The notes beneath the pieces were generated by a model that saw only the letters and a list, made by a program, of their open reading frames with translations, was not told the origin of the DNA and did no database searches. The position numbers and the translations under genes are program-made. Shown here piece by piece: positions 44,700 through 54,993 of a stretch of 64,000 bases of DNA. The DNA is from Rutpela maculata (taxonomy: Eukaryota > Arthropoda > Insecta > Coleoptera > Cerambycidae), in contig OW386287.2 of assembly GCA_936432065.2 (NCBI GenBank), positions 77,503,804 to 77,567,803 of the forward strand, in the 5' to 3' direction. The stretch's first letter is position 1, and every line of letters begins with the position of its first letter.

Positions 44700-45919
44700 T
44701 TCACTTGTCATCTCACACAAAGTAGTTCATAATCGACACTGTAGGTGGCGTATCGCTTATTTTGAATCGCATATAGATTATTATTTTTCAGGAAAATAAT
44801 ATATGCCAATTAATTTATTACTTTGAAAGCTGCAAAAAAAAATAATAGAATTTTTGAATTTGCTTTCAAAGAATTATGGAAATCTTGTGGGGCAGTTTTC
44901 TTGAAAACGGTTGGAATTATCAAGGTCTCTCAACTGTATCCTTTTTACTTAAAAATGACGCCTGTATAAAATTTTCTAGTCAAAAGTATCATAACGTTTC
45001 GTCAAAAAAAAAATAGGAAAAATATTCACCATTAAGTGTAGCCTCTACGGTCTACCGCAATGTGATACATTATTACACAATTATTTCTTAGCTTAAAAAA
45101 TGTTTCTTTACCAAATTTGGAGAAGATCGGTCGACAGGTTGTTGAGTTATTGCAAAACAGAAAAAAATTCAACTTTGATACACTGTACCTTCTTCCACAT
45201 CAATATAATTTACTAAATCATATTTAGACATATCCTGGTCCAAAGAATTTGCCCTTCAACTATGTCCATTATTAATGGTCCACCCTGTATATTTAAAGGT
45301 TTCTGAAGAAGTATACACCAACATGCACATACTTGTATCGTGTTACAGAGATGCTTCAATTTCAGTAATTATTTCACTGTGGCACTTTAATATATTTTTA
45401 GGGTCCACAAATGAATGTTGTGAGTAAAATTTTATGAAAAACATAGTAACAGATTGACACTGTTATTTATATAAATTTAAATAGAGGTAGATTTTCTGTA
45501 CGAATGATAACATAATTAATAAAATTTGAAGATTCAATTTTAAGATTATATTACCTGTTTCTCTGAAGCTACGAAAATAAACAATATGTAAATTGCGTGC
45601 GTGTCCTGCAAGAAACTTAAGTTTTAATTTAACAACGCTATTAATTTCATTTTCGGAAAACCCGAGATGAAAGGTATACTTATTCGCATCCGCAATGACC
45701 AGAAACCCCAACAAAGCGAACCGGACAGGCTGGATCTTATGAAATCTTCATAATAGGTTTATGCGTCAACAAGCAACGGTTTTAATCTGATATCCTCAAG
45801 TGCCGAAATTTACCATTCAATTATCTACGATTTATATAAACATCCCGTTTTATATATTAAGTTAATATGGGTATAATAACTGCTAAATTCTAAATTATTT
45901 TCACCGTATAAAGGCAAAT
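44700..45919. other. AT-rich spacer, nothing recognised
   Basis: A minus-strand 83-codon frame at 45463-45714 has no motif. TTTTCTTGAAAACGGTTGGAA near 44898 resembles GCTCGAAAACGGCTGGGA near 17303, a small shared repeat scrap. Confidence 0.45.
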
Positions 45920-45924
45920 TCTCT

Positions 45925-46660
45925 CTTGGCAGAGAAAATTTTTATAGGATTTCGCAACTAGCAGAAAAAGTAATAATTTATAAAAAATCAGAAAAGATAA
46001 TCTATCTATGAAAATATTTAAAGAAAAACTATCTATTCAATAAAAAATGAAGATCTAATTAAAATATTAATTTTTATTTAACCTTTATTATGAGCTATTT
46101 GGAAGGACATAAAGTCATTCACAAGATATTTAAATCGCGAATCAAAAAAAGTTTTAAATTTTTTTCGTATAAAAAAATGAAGCTTTTGCATTTCTTTTTT
46201 ATTTTTTATGAAACTTTTTTTAAATAGTTCCGATTCATGATTGAAATGTCTTGGGAGTGGCTTAGTATGCTTTTAAAAAGATCACAACAAGGGCGAAAAA
46301 CGTTTCAAGGGCTAGGTGATTGAAAGAGGTAGAATGACAGGTTATTTTCAAGGTGTTTTGTTGAATTTTTTTTAAATACATTCATTTTAGTGTTCTTTGC
46401 GAGTTGTCAGAGAATTACAAAAACTAAAAATTGATACTGTAATTGAATTCTCATTTTTGATTGAATAGATAGTTATTTTGTAAATAAATTTATTTATAGA
46501 GTTTATTAATTTATAGTTTAACCAAAAGTATTAAAAGAATACAAATATTTGAAATTAATGTTTTCATAGATAGAGTATCTTTTTTGATTGTTCATAAATT
46601 ACTTTTTCTGTTGCTTGCGAGGTCTTATAAAAATATTCTTTGCTGTAAGTAGAAGAGAAC
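45925..46660. mobile_element. Foldback/MITE element (~740 bp)
   Basis: Inverted arms of about 150 bp: left AGAAAATTTTTATAGGATTTCG, CAGAAAAAGTAATAATTTAT and CTATCTATGAAAATAT; right CATAGATAGAGTATC, AAATTACTTTTTCTGTTGC and CTTATAAAAATATTCTTTGC. A second inverted pair lies further in (CTATCTATTCAATAAAAAATG and CATTTTTGATTGAATAGATAG). Noncoding. Confidence 0.65.
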
Positions 46661-47036
46661 AAAACAATTTATTTTCAAACATTCTATCATTATCCACAAT
46701 CTAATATTAATATTCCAATAATTAAATTATTTCTGTTGTAACTGGCATTTACTGCTACAGATGTATATCTGAATCGAAATCAAAATATACTACCAGCAAA
46801 TTAATTTTGACGCTTTTATTAAAATAATAAAAAAAAATTCATAAAACTTATTACATGGTGACAACACACTTGATGATAAAGTAAATAAAGTATACACTAA
46901 AAATTGAAGAAATAATACAATGAGATCGTTTTGAACAACAACAACTTACTTTATATCAACAAATATTGTTTTGAAAATGATGTTTGTAAGAACATCATTT
47001 ATTCCAGCATAACTAGATTTTTATGTTTAAAAACTA
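46661..47036. other. AT-rich spacer, nothing recognised
   Basis: No frame or repeat boundary that I can support. Confidence 0.5.
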
Positions 47037-47590
47037 CACAGGTTTACAAAAAAAAAACGTCCGATCAATGGGATTTCATTACCGTACTTCGAAGGTTTTT
47101 GACATGCTGAACACGATGCAGTAGTCCATTTTGCGCCATCACGTCAGGATTTCGAGAAAACTAAACCTAAAAGTGCTAAAAATACCTTTTTCGTTCATGC
47201 ACAAATTAAATCACTCAATATTTTGGGCTGAATTTTGTTACTCGGGAGTTTTTGGGGTCGCTGATCACGAATCTGAAGTCAGAATTTAATAATTTCTAAA
47301 TCCAAGATGGCGGATCCAATATGGCAGATGCTAAAATCCAGAAATTCGTCAAAATTTGAAGATTGTGGCCCAAAACTTATTACTCGGGGGTTTTTGGGGT
47401 CGCTTGAGTGAATTAATTTGTGCATGAACGAAGGTGAAAAAGGTATTTTTAGCACTTTTAGGTTAAGTTTTCTCGAAATTCTGACGTGATGGCGCAAAAC
47501 GGACTACGGCATCGTGTTCAGCACGTCAAAAACCTTCGGGGTACGGTAATGAAATCCCATTGGTCGGACATTTTTTTTTGTAAACCTGTG
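47037..47590. mobile_element. Foldback element with CACAGGTTTACAAA ends (554 bp)
   Basis: Arms of about 190 bp are inverted with high identity: CACAGGTTTACAAAAAAAA, GACATGCTGAACACGATGC, GCGCCATCACGTCAGGATTT and TCGTTCATGCACAAATTAA pair with the right half. The centre also holds a direct duplication of about 40 bp (TACTCGGGAGTTTTTGGGGTC near 47241 and TACTCGGGGGTTTTTGGGGTC near 47381). The minus-strand 72-codon frame here is arm sequence. Confidence 0.85.
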
Positions 47591-47880
47591 ATTAGTCAAT
47601 ACTGCTAAATGAAGTAATTTGAATTTAATTGTTTTAATCAAGAACTTGTACGTCTGTCGAGAAAAACGCAAGAGACCGTATTCATGTAGAATTGACCAGG
47701 CTAATCAGAAAAAATATCCACATGGAGAGATGTCAGTGGCATATTACTTTTTTGGTAAAAAATATCAGAGGACAAGTTTGCAGGGACACTGGTGGACAGA
47801 TAAAATAACTTTCCTAACTAAAATATGTGGTTTTATATCCTATTAACACACACCAAAACTGAAAACTAATGGAAGCATTA
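47591..47880. other. Spacer with an unrecognised frame
   Basis: A 75-codon plus-strand frame (47619-47846) has LYVCREKRKRPYSCRID and MSVAYYFFGKKYQRTSL, with no family I recognise and no supporting signals. Confidence 0.35.
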
Positions 47881-48598
47881 TACTCTTCACCGATTTACTT
47901 ATTATTTACTTATTATATAATTGTTATACATTCTATAGGATACTACTCGCATTTTTCTTGTAAATAATGTTAGTTTTTGAATATTCTAAATTTTGTGATA
48001 CCAACTGTTGTGAAAAAAAAATGAAAAAAAAACCCTGTCAGGGATTTGAACATAAGACCTTTGGATTGCAAGGCAAGCAAGTAATAACAAGTTTATTAAA
48101 ATGAAACTTTAGCCACTCTGCCACCATACATCACTGCAAAAATTGAATGTCTGTAATATATATCATTCCATAATTATATTTCAAAGGATTAGATATATTA
48201 TTAAGAAATACATATATTAGTAAAATGTATAAACAAAAAAAAATAATATATAGATAATAACATTTCGCAAGATTTCTATTAGTGACAAAAATTAAGATTT
48301 TTTAAAATTTAAATGATTAATAACTTTTTTATTTACTGATTGATTTTTTTCAAAAACAACAGAGTTCTTCCTCTAGCTAACGCTAACTTACTTTCCAAAT
48401 TTCAATACAATCGGACTTTTCTTTCTTAAGTTATCGCGCTTAAAAGAAACGTAACGGACGGACAGACGGACATTTTGAAAGTTGTTCAGAATTCGTTCAC
48501 TAACATAATGGAATGAAATTTTTTCTCTACGAGCGATATTTACTGTTTTAGAAATGTGTCAATCAAATGAAATATACTGTTTGTTTTTGCGAAGAGTA
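47881..48598. mobile_element. TIR element family B, copy 2, with tRNA-like core
   Basis: It is bounded by TACTCTTCAC and GCGAAGAGTA, 718 bp apart. It has the same internal order as 8981-9704, including TCTTCCTCTAGCTAACGCTA, GACGGACAGACGGACATT and TTGTTCAGAATTCGTTCACT. The bases just outside extend the symmetry (ATTATACTCTTC and GAAGAGTATAAT). No coding capacity. Confidence 0.75.
48032..48128 (-). other. tRNA-like sequence inside TIR element copy 2
   Basis: The minus strand reads TGGTGGCAGAGTGGCTAAAG, where TGGCAGAGTGG is a perfect A-box consensus. After an insert of about 26 nt comes TTGCCTTGCAATCCAAAGG (anticodon arm-like), then TCTTATGTTCAAATCCCTGA, with B box GTTCAAATCC. The cloverleaf does not close with a paired acceptor stem, so it is a tRNA-derived module such as a SINE head rather than a tRNA gene. 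Confidence 0.6.
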
Positions 48599-49161
48599 TA
48601 ATGATATCTAAAGTACTTTCTGAGATATTAAAAAATAACGACTTCCTTTATGTTACTTATTGGTGTAAAAAAAAAGTGAAAACTCCATGTATTTTAAATG
48701 GCAATTTTCAACACGTCGGTGGCATGTGTTAAAATTTTCTATTAAACTGTGGATTTGTGGGGATTTTTTTTATTTATGTGGATTACTTTTTTGGGGTGAG
48801 ACCAAAAAAAATCGTCACAACCCCATATAAGGTATTAGGCTAGTAGGTATTGACTAGCAATTTATTAAATTTATATAGTTTTTAAAGGACTAGGTTAGAA
48901 AATAGATACTTTACTACTACCAGACCTGTAAAATCATTATTGTCCGGACTAGTACTGTGTAATGCGTCACGCTGTGACAGAAAAATCAACCAGAAAATTT
49001 TTCAGTTGGTCGAAGAAAAAACTACTGCAGGTTGTATTATTGGAGATGGGTACTCTCACCGCTCTGGTCTATTATTCACTACACACTATAAAGAAAACTC
49101 TGCTTTGGTAAAAGTAGACAAAAAAACCAACAAATGTAAATTTGGCAAAGACGTCAAATAG
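48599..49161. other. Spacer with an unrecognised 73-codon frame
   Basis: The frame 48940-49161 (GLVLCNASRCDRKINQKI and beyond) sits just upstream of the LINE RT fragment. It may be a decayed upstream part of it, but no LINE motif is visible. Confidence 0.35.
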
Positions 49162-49590
49162 AGCTGCGTTGTGTTACCAATTCTCTTAATATCTATGTGA
49201 TGAACATGTGATTGAAGGTGTGCTGGAGGACTATTAGGGTGGAATAGCTAGAGGTGGAATCAAGATTTGCAGATGATATCAACTTAGTTGCAGTAAATTA
49301 GGATGAGTTCATACATCCGCAAGAAAGAATTGAGACAATAAGCTCTGATAAGCGCAAATTATAACAAAGAGAAAATTGTGATTGTAGATCGAGCAAATGA
49401 TAATCACCAGGCCCCTTAAAGATAGCCGCCTATGAGGTAGTAAACAAAATGGTATACTTTGGAGTCTTTGTAGATAATATTAACAACTGCGATTATAAGA
49501 TTCGGCGAAGAATACAGAGGACAAATCTCAGGCAGAAATTTTCGAAACGCACAAGACTTGCTCCCGCCCTATTTTCCTCCATCTTTCCTA
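49162..49590 (+). pseudogene. LINE reverse transcriptase fragment (RT blocks 4-7)
   Basis: In changing frames the stretch gives SCVVLPILLISM (from a GCVLSP.LFNIY block), VESRFADDINLVAVN (the catalytic F-A-D-D block, 49264-49275), and NKMVYFGVFVDNINNCDY followed by KIRRRIQRTNLRQKFS. 'RFADDI.L.A' then 'YLG......N...EI..RI' is the palm and thumb order of RTE/CR1/Jockey-type LINEs. Several stops are present and no frame exceeds about 40 codons. It is a short dead fragment. Confidence 0.6.
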
Positions 49591-51078
49591 GCGCCTCTGA
49601 AATATAGGGGCCGTCAGAGAAGCAGACCAAACGACGCGACGTGTAGATGATTTCGAGATGTGTGGCTCTGGAGATGTCTGCTATGAATTTTTTTTCTTCA
49701 AGATATACGTCTCCTAAAGCGACTATCCAGCATCAGACGTGTTATGCAGTACATAGAGACCACATAGAACTACGTTTTAAATAGGAAGATAAGAAGAGTA
49801 CTACATAAATAAAATCTGTCTGAATAATTTGTAAACGTTTTAAGAATATTGTTTGATGTAGCTTGTAGCAAATATTCGCCAGTATACAAAGTAGTCTCAC
49901 TGGTTCATATTATGAGACAATTTAATCTCCTGATATAAACCAGTGTTATTGGATGATCTTGGCCAATTTAGGTCAAGATCATGCAGTAACAAATCAAGTT
50001 GTATAGTTGTTGGGAATAATGTTGTTATTGAAATGATGATGTAATATATCTTAAATCTCTCAAAATATTCAAATAATGCCGATAGAAAGAAGATCGGATT
50101 TTCTGTTCCCCATACTTGGTTTTATTTGTTGACAACTTCATTGAGATAAAACTTCGTCTATAAACTAATTTTTTTAAAGTATTCAAATTTTCTTAGAGAA
50201 AAACAGAAATTACTAACAAGATATAGTCGATTTTGTTTAACCTGTAGGTTCGGTTGTTGATGAATCTCGATTCTTTTCGGAGTAGGTTTTTCGTAGATAC
50301 AACTGATATGAGCTTGAGGTGTTAGTTTTGCGATTTTTAACTGGCAGTTGTATATTAGGGTACGGACATGCAGAAGATGCCCCACGGTGGATGTCGTAGT
50401 CGTGGCGGAGATCGCGGTCTCAGTGGATACATCGCTGCCTCGATGAAACGATGCTGGGTGGACAAACCAGAGAGGTTCATCCTTTCACTGTAAAAAGCTT
50501 GGGAGACACGCAGTTGAGTGAAAGGATACCATGCGATCTGAGTAAACCAACCAGATACAAGCTACCGCAATGTCTTCCTATCTAGAGCAGTTTAAAAACA
50601 AACTATGTTGTATCGACCTGGACATCACGATAGACCTTGATATAAACGACAAAAGTGAACTGTTGATAGCATCTCCGGTATGTGCGGTCACATTTAATTA
50701 TACAGGTATGTTTTACAAATAGATGGCGTCGATGTAGAGACCGCGATCGCGATCGCGACCTACACCTGAAGCAGTGAGGCATCTTCGGTATGTCGGTATG
50801 TTAAAGGCGTTCTAACTTAAAGCCTAAAAAACATTTAACTATGACTTATATGATCCTTGGCAAATGCAATTTTAGGCAATATGGTACCCCTTAACTTCCG
50901 AGAGAATCATCTGGAAATATGTTTTGTTATTTGTTATTATGTAAACAATCACCACACAAATTTCCAAATTTTTTTTGCTTGCAACTTAGGTACGTCCGCC
51001 ACTCCTTTTGGAGCAAATCAACTGGCAATATTTTTTCGTTATTTGTTAATATACGAACAACAGTCGCATAAATAACAC
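49591..51078. other. Spacer with a hairpin and GATC-rich palindromes
   Basis: An 11-bp perfect stem (ATCCTTTCACT at 50479-50489 with AGTGAAAGGAT at 50517-50527) and the palindromic run CGCGATCGCGATCGCG near 50742 stand out in an AT-rich setting. Frames of 72-75 codons have no recognised motif. Confidence 0.45.
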
Positions 51079-52548
51079 AGCCCACAAAAAAAAGGTCGTG
51101 ATCTGAATGACTGACCACGATATTCCTATGTATTTTTCGACGCTGAATCTGAATCCGAGGGCAAAAAAAATTCGTATACCACCCCCTTAAATTTATGTAC
51201 AGAGCCAAAAATATCCCTTAAAAGGAGGTAAAGTTATGAATATCAGTATCATTACGGAAAGGAGTATGAATGGACACTTTGCAATCTTCGTGCTCTCATT
51301 TATTATTTCCAAGGGCGTAAGAACACGCCCCCCCCCCCCGAAGGGGTTGGTACGCCTTCCCCGTTCCGGACATAGATCTGCATCATGAAAGCTTCTAGCT
51401 TACAAGCTCTTGAGAATGCAAGGGAGACATAGTGGAGGGTGAATACAGCCAAAGAACCAACCCCTTAAAGTGGTGAAAACTACCCTCTGCTGGACGGGGG
51501 TGGAGGAAGATGCTCTCATTGTTTTGCCCGTACCCGACTAAGGAAACTACCTATTTTGTTTTTCTTCTATTTTGTTAACTCTTTGTTATTTTTTACGTTA
51601 GATTATTATTGTCTATATTGTTAACTCTTTGTTGTTATTGTTATGATCGGACCTGCGATTAAACTAGTGGAAGTGCAATTGAGGCTATTGGTTGCACCTA
51701 CAACCAATATTCTTAGTTGCTGCTGTGAGCTTGCTCTGCTGATGTAGTTTTATTGCAGGCTTCCAGAGGCCAGCCCTTTCTAGCCTTGATCAGGGAGTGC
51801 GCCATGGATAAGAATGTCTAAGGCCTTATTGCTTCGAGAGGGGTGCATCTTTCTGAAAAAAATTAATCTTACCACATCCTTCTGCGCCTTCCTGTTTACC
51901 ACTCATCGAGGGATATTCTTTACTTGCTTTACGGGCTGGTCTTGCTGTGCAAAATCAATACCGTTGGCAGATTTCTCTTCTCTAAGATTAAAAAATTCTA
52001 GAGTTTAGAATACTTCTTCTGAATTTGGGAGTGATTTCCACCCCTTTGACGGGTACGGATAAAGCAGTTGCACAGTGCACTACGACCATTGCACAGTAAA
52101 AAGAAGGAAAATTTGCTCTCCCACATCTTCCTCCACGCCCGTCCAGCAGAGGGGCTAGAGGGTTGGTTCGTTGGCTGTGTTCACCCTCCACCATGTCCCA
52201 CCATTCTCAAGAGCTTGTAAGCTAGAAGCTTTCATGACGCAGATCTATGTCCGGAAGGGTGTAGAAGGGGTGTAGAAGGCATACCAACCCCTCCGGGGGG
52301 GGGGGGGGTCTTGTTACACCCTTGGCAATAATAAATTAGAGCACGAGGTTGCAACCCTCTTCATACTTGTTTCCGTAATGATAATGATATTCATAACTTT
52401 ACCCCCATTTAAGGGATATTTCTGGCTCTGCACATAAATTTAAGGGTTATACGAATTTTTTTGACCTCGGATTCGGATTCAGTGTCGAAAAATACATAGG
52501 AATACCATGGTCAGTCATCCACATCACGACCTTTTTTTTTGTGGGGCT
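51079..52548. mobile_element. Foldback element family D, copy 2 (1.47 kb)
   Basis: The outer ends AGCCCACAAAAAAAAGG and CCTTTTTTTTTGTGGGGCT, plus the subterminal GAATCCGAGG.CAAAAAAATTCGTA block, match copy 1 at 37258. Arms of about 450 bp (51079-51530 and 52085-52548) pair, including GATCTGCATCATGAAAGCTT and CTTACAAGCTCTTGAGAATG. Poly-C at 51330 and poly-G at 52292 pair with each other. The central ~550 bp is unpaired and noncoding. Confidence 0.85.
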
Positions 52549-52573
52549 CAGTCATTTAAAAATAACGTAAGTT

Positions 52574-52586
52574 AACTATTTTTGCA
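52574..52586. repeat. Left target-site duplication of the 5S-derived SINE
   Basis: AACTATTTTTGCA here is repeated exactly at 62911-62923 after the A-rich SINE tail. A 12-13 bp duplication is normal for LINE-mobilised SINEs. Confidence 0.8.
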
Positions 52587-52923
52587 GGGGGCGAGCGTAG
52601 AGGCGACTTCAATGTGAATGTCAGTCGATATTCCGTTGAAGCAACGTCGAGCGCGGTTAGTACTTGGATGGGTGACCCATCTTGGGAAATACAGCGTTCT
52701 CGTCCCACCTTCTAGCGGCTTGTATATCAGTGTATACGCGGAAGCTACGTAATTTCAGACGAGGATTATGTAGTGGATATACCATCTTTCGGAGGGGATG
52801 TAAAGCAGGCGGTCCCTTGTCTATTAAATGTTAGGCAAGTAAAAGATCCCTACTCTTCTTAAGGGAGAAGGTTTGGCAAAATTTCCAGGTTGGGGGCAGC
52901 TCGTCTCCTGGCGTCGGTGATAG
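52587..52923 (+). mobile_element. 5S rRNA-derived SINE, 5' part (interrupted by Gypsy)
   Basis: 52624-52697 matches the 3' two thirds of 5S rRNA: GAAGCAACGTCGAGCGCGG, TTAGTACTTGGATGGGTGA and TGGGAAATACAGCG. This includes the region of the internal pol III promoter. The body downstream (TTTCGGAGGGGATGTAAAGC, TTAGGCAAGTAAAAGATCCC) is not 5S and is a SINE body. The element stops at the Gypsy target site ATAG (52920-52923) and resumes at 62865. The 5' part of the 5S head (52587-52623) is diverged. This is the SINE3 type of SINE. Confidence 0.75.
52920..52923. repeat. 4-bp target-site duplication of the Gypsy element (left)
   Basis: ATAG precedes the 5' LTR and is repeated at 62861-62864 after the 3' LTR. 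Four bases is the usual Ty3/Gypsy length. Confidence 0.85.
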
Positions 52924-54943
52924 TGTTGTAGAACTCTCCAAAATCGTCCTAAGTTGAAGACATAATCAAAATTCGACTTAGGCAAAAATTTCATTTAAAG
53001 ACATTTTTGGGAGTCTGCAGAGGCGCAGATCAGTCCATAAGGACCGTTTTGGGTTCTATAAGGCGTTGGAAATGACCAGGTGAAAATTCGAAGAAACACC
53101 GAATTTTCACTTAGGAAAAATGTTTTTGGTTTAGAATATGACAGTAGAAGTATATAATGACAAAGATTTATGAATAATATACTTTTTCAAAGGTACCATA
53201 AATTGGACTTTGAAAAATAATATTTTTGGAAGGGCGTCAAAATTTAGCCCAGGAATCGATTTATCGAAAGTACGCCAAAGTTTCACTTGTAGACTAATTT
53301 TTCAAAACTGCGTTGAAATTTGGCTTGAAGATCGATTTTTCAAAAGTACGCCAAAATTTCACCCGCAGATTAACTTTTCAAAAGTACCTTGAAATTTGGC
53401 TTGAAAATCGATTTTTCAAAAGTACGCCAAAATTTCACCCGCGGATTAACTTTTCAAAAGTACCTTGAAATTTGGCTTGAAAATCGATTTTTCAAAAGTA
53501 CGCCAAAATTTCACCCGCAGATTAGTTTTTCAAAAGTACCTTGAAATTTGGCTCGAAAATCGATTTTTCAAAAGTACGCTAAAATTGGTCTTAAAATGGA
53601 TTTTTCAAAAGTACCACAAAGTCAGTTTAAAAAGTACCACGAAAATATAATTTAAATTATTTTTTATTTTTTATTCCTCAACCAAAGACATTGACCTTTG
53701 AGGTACGGTCATTGAAAGCCCAATTCTAAAGTATGAGCATAAAATTTTAACGATGCACTGCATCCGAAAGGCAAAATAGAAGATTTTGTCAAAGCCGGCG
53801 TAGTGCCGATAAGCAAAAATTGATAAAAATTAATGCACATGTACAAGGCCGGTTTCTCGCATAGAAAGAGTTTGGATTGACCCAGCGGCTCGCAATTTGG
53901 TCGAGCGCGTTGAGTGGTCCAGACAAAGCAATGGTAGAAAAGCCAATAACAGGGCTTTTCAAATGACAAAGTTATAGAGGAAAACGCCTTGTGCATAAAA
54001 ATCAAAAAATTCAATTTTGCCTAAAAGTCGCTCGAAGGTGAGACGCTGCCAAATCGATAATATTAATCGACTGTGATAAGGGTTAGTAAGTCGTGGACTG
54101 ATCGAACGCCACTCAACTTATGCAGTAATAAGTCCTCTGAATGTGTTTGAGTACGTGAATCTCCACGATACAAGAACTTTAAAGCTAAGTAGTCTCTAGC
54201 GAAACTAAATTCATTTAGTAAAACTTTTTTAAGTTAATTTCAGTCAGCCTTAATTATTCATTTACCCAGAGTCTGAAATGATTCTAAAAGCTCACATTTT
54301 GATTCTGAGAAGGTATGTATGAATCTTTTCTACCTAATCGATCGTTAGCGTGAGCGCTCTCGCTTGTATGGTCTGAAAGTCACTACCTTGATTGGGGAAG
54401 GCACGATTCTTATCTTGAGAATTTTGTATAACCAATTCTGTTAAATAAACGGATTCTTTGAACTAATATTTCTTAATTGATTTTGAGGCCTGTTGACGGT
54501 CTATAATCCCTGGAACTTTCGTATAGAAAACCGGATGTGTCGAGTTAATTCGCATTAACGTTCGACCTTCTGGTTACTTTACGGAGGTTTGATAGGGATT
54601 TTTTTATGCGTTTTTTGAGAAATATATTCCGTTATTAATGGACCAAAACGTGATTTTCGCGTACCAAAACTAATCCCTCCGCAGAGAAATTCTTCGGTTG
54701 GGATTTTTTTATGCAAAAATTCAGGAAATTAAGAGGTGCCTAAACTCCTAACGAGGGAATTCGGGTCCAGAAAGAGCGTAGTTTCCGATCTGTGGTAGTG
54801 CAGCCTTGGTCCATTACTCGGCTACCGAAGTGCATCTCGAACCCGCCTGGGAGGTAGAAGAACGGGGTAATACGCGACTGGCGCCCCCTGAGAAATAAAT
54901 TGGTGTCGCGTCATTTTGACGCCCGGTAGTGCGTTCATCTACA
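52924..54943 (+). repeat. 5' LTR of the Gypsy element (2,020 bp)
   Basis: Starts TGTTGTAGAACTC and ends GTTCATCTACA. It contains about four 76-bp tandem repeats (53298 to about 53600), a TATA-like TATATAATGA at 53151, and AATAAA at 54444-54449 and 54894-54899. The open frames inside it (60-101 codons) are repeat sequence or chance and recur in the 3' LTR. Confidence 0.95.
53298..53602 (+). repeat. 76-bp tandem repeats in the 5' LTR
   Basis: TTTTCAAAAGTACCTTGAAA begins units near 53375, 53451 and 53527, with a more diverged unit at 53298. The spacing is 76 bp. Each unit contains CGATTTTTCAAAAGTACGCC and AATTTCACCCGCAGATTA. The same array lies in the 3' LTR from about 61210. Confidence 0.9.
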
Positions 54944-54961
54944 TGGCGCCCAACGTGGGGC
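54944..54961 (+). promoter_or_regulatory. Primer-binding site for tRNA-Lys
   Basis: TGGCGCCCAACGTGGGGC follows the LTR directly. It is an exact 18-base complement of the 3' end of the usual metazoan tRNA-Lys(CTT), including CCA. Confidence 0.9.
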
Positions 54962-54993
54962 GTTGTTAGTCAGCAGGGCTTTCTGGAAAGGAT

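Noticed and set aside
52624..52697. Functional 5S rRNA gene
   Set aside because: Only the 3' part matches 5S; the rest diverges, and it is followed by a SINE body, an A-rich tail and a target duplication.
53210..54014. Open frames of 60-101 codons in the LTR, also in the 3' LTR at 61122-61926
   Set aside because: The first two are the 76-bp repeat read through. All recur simply because the LTR is duplicated; no protein family fits.
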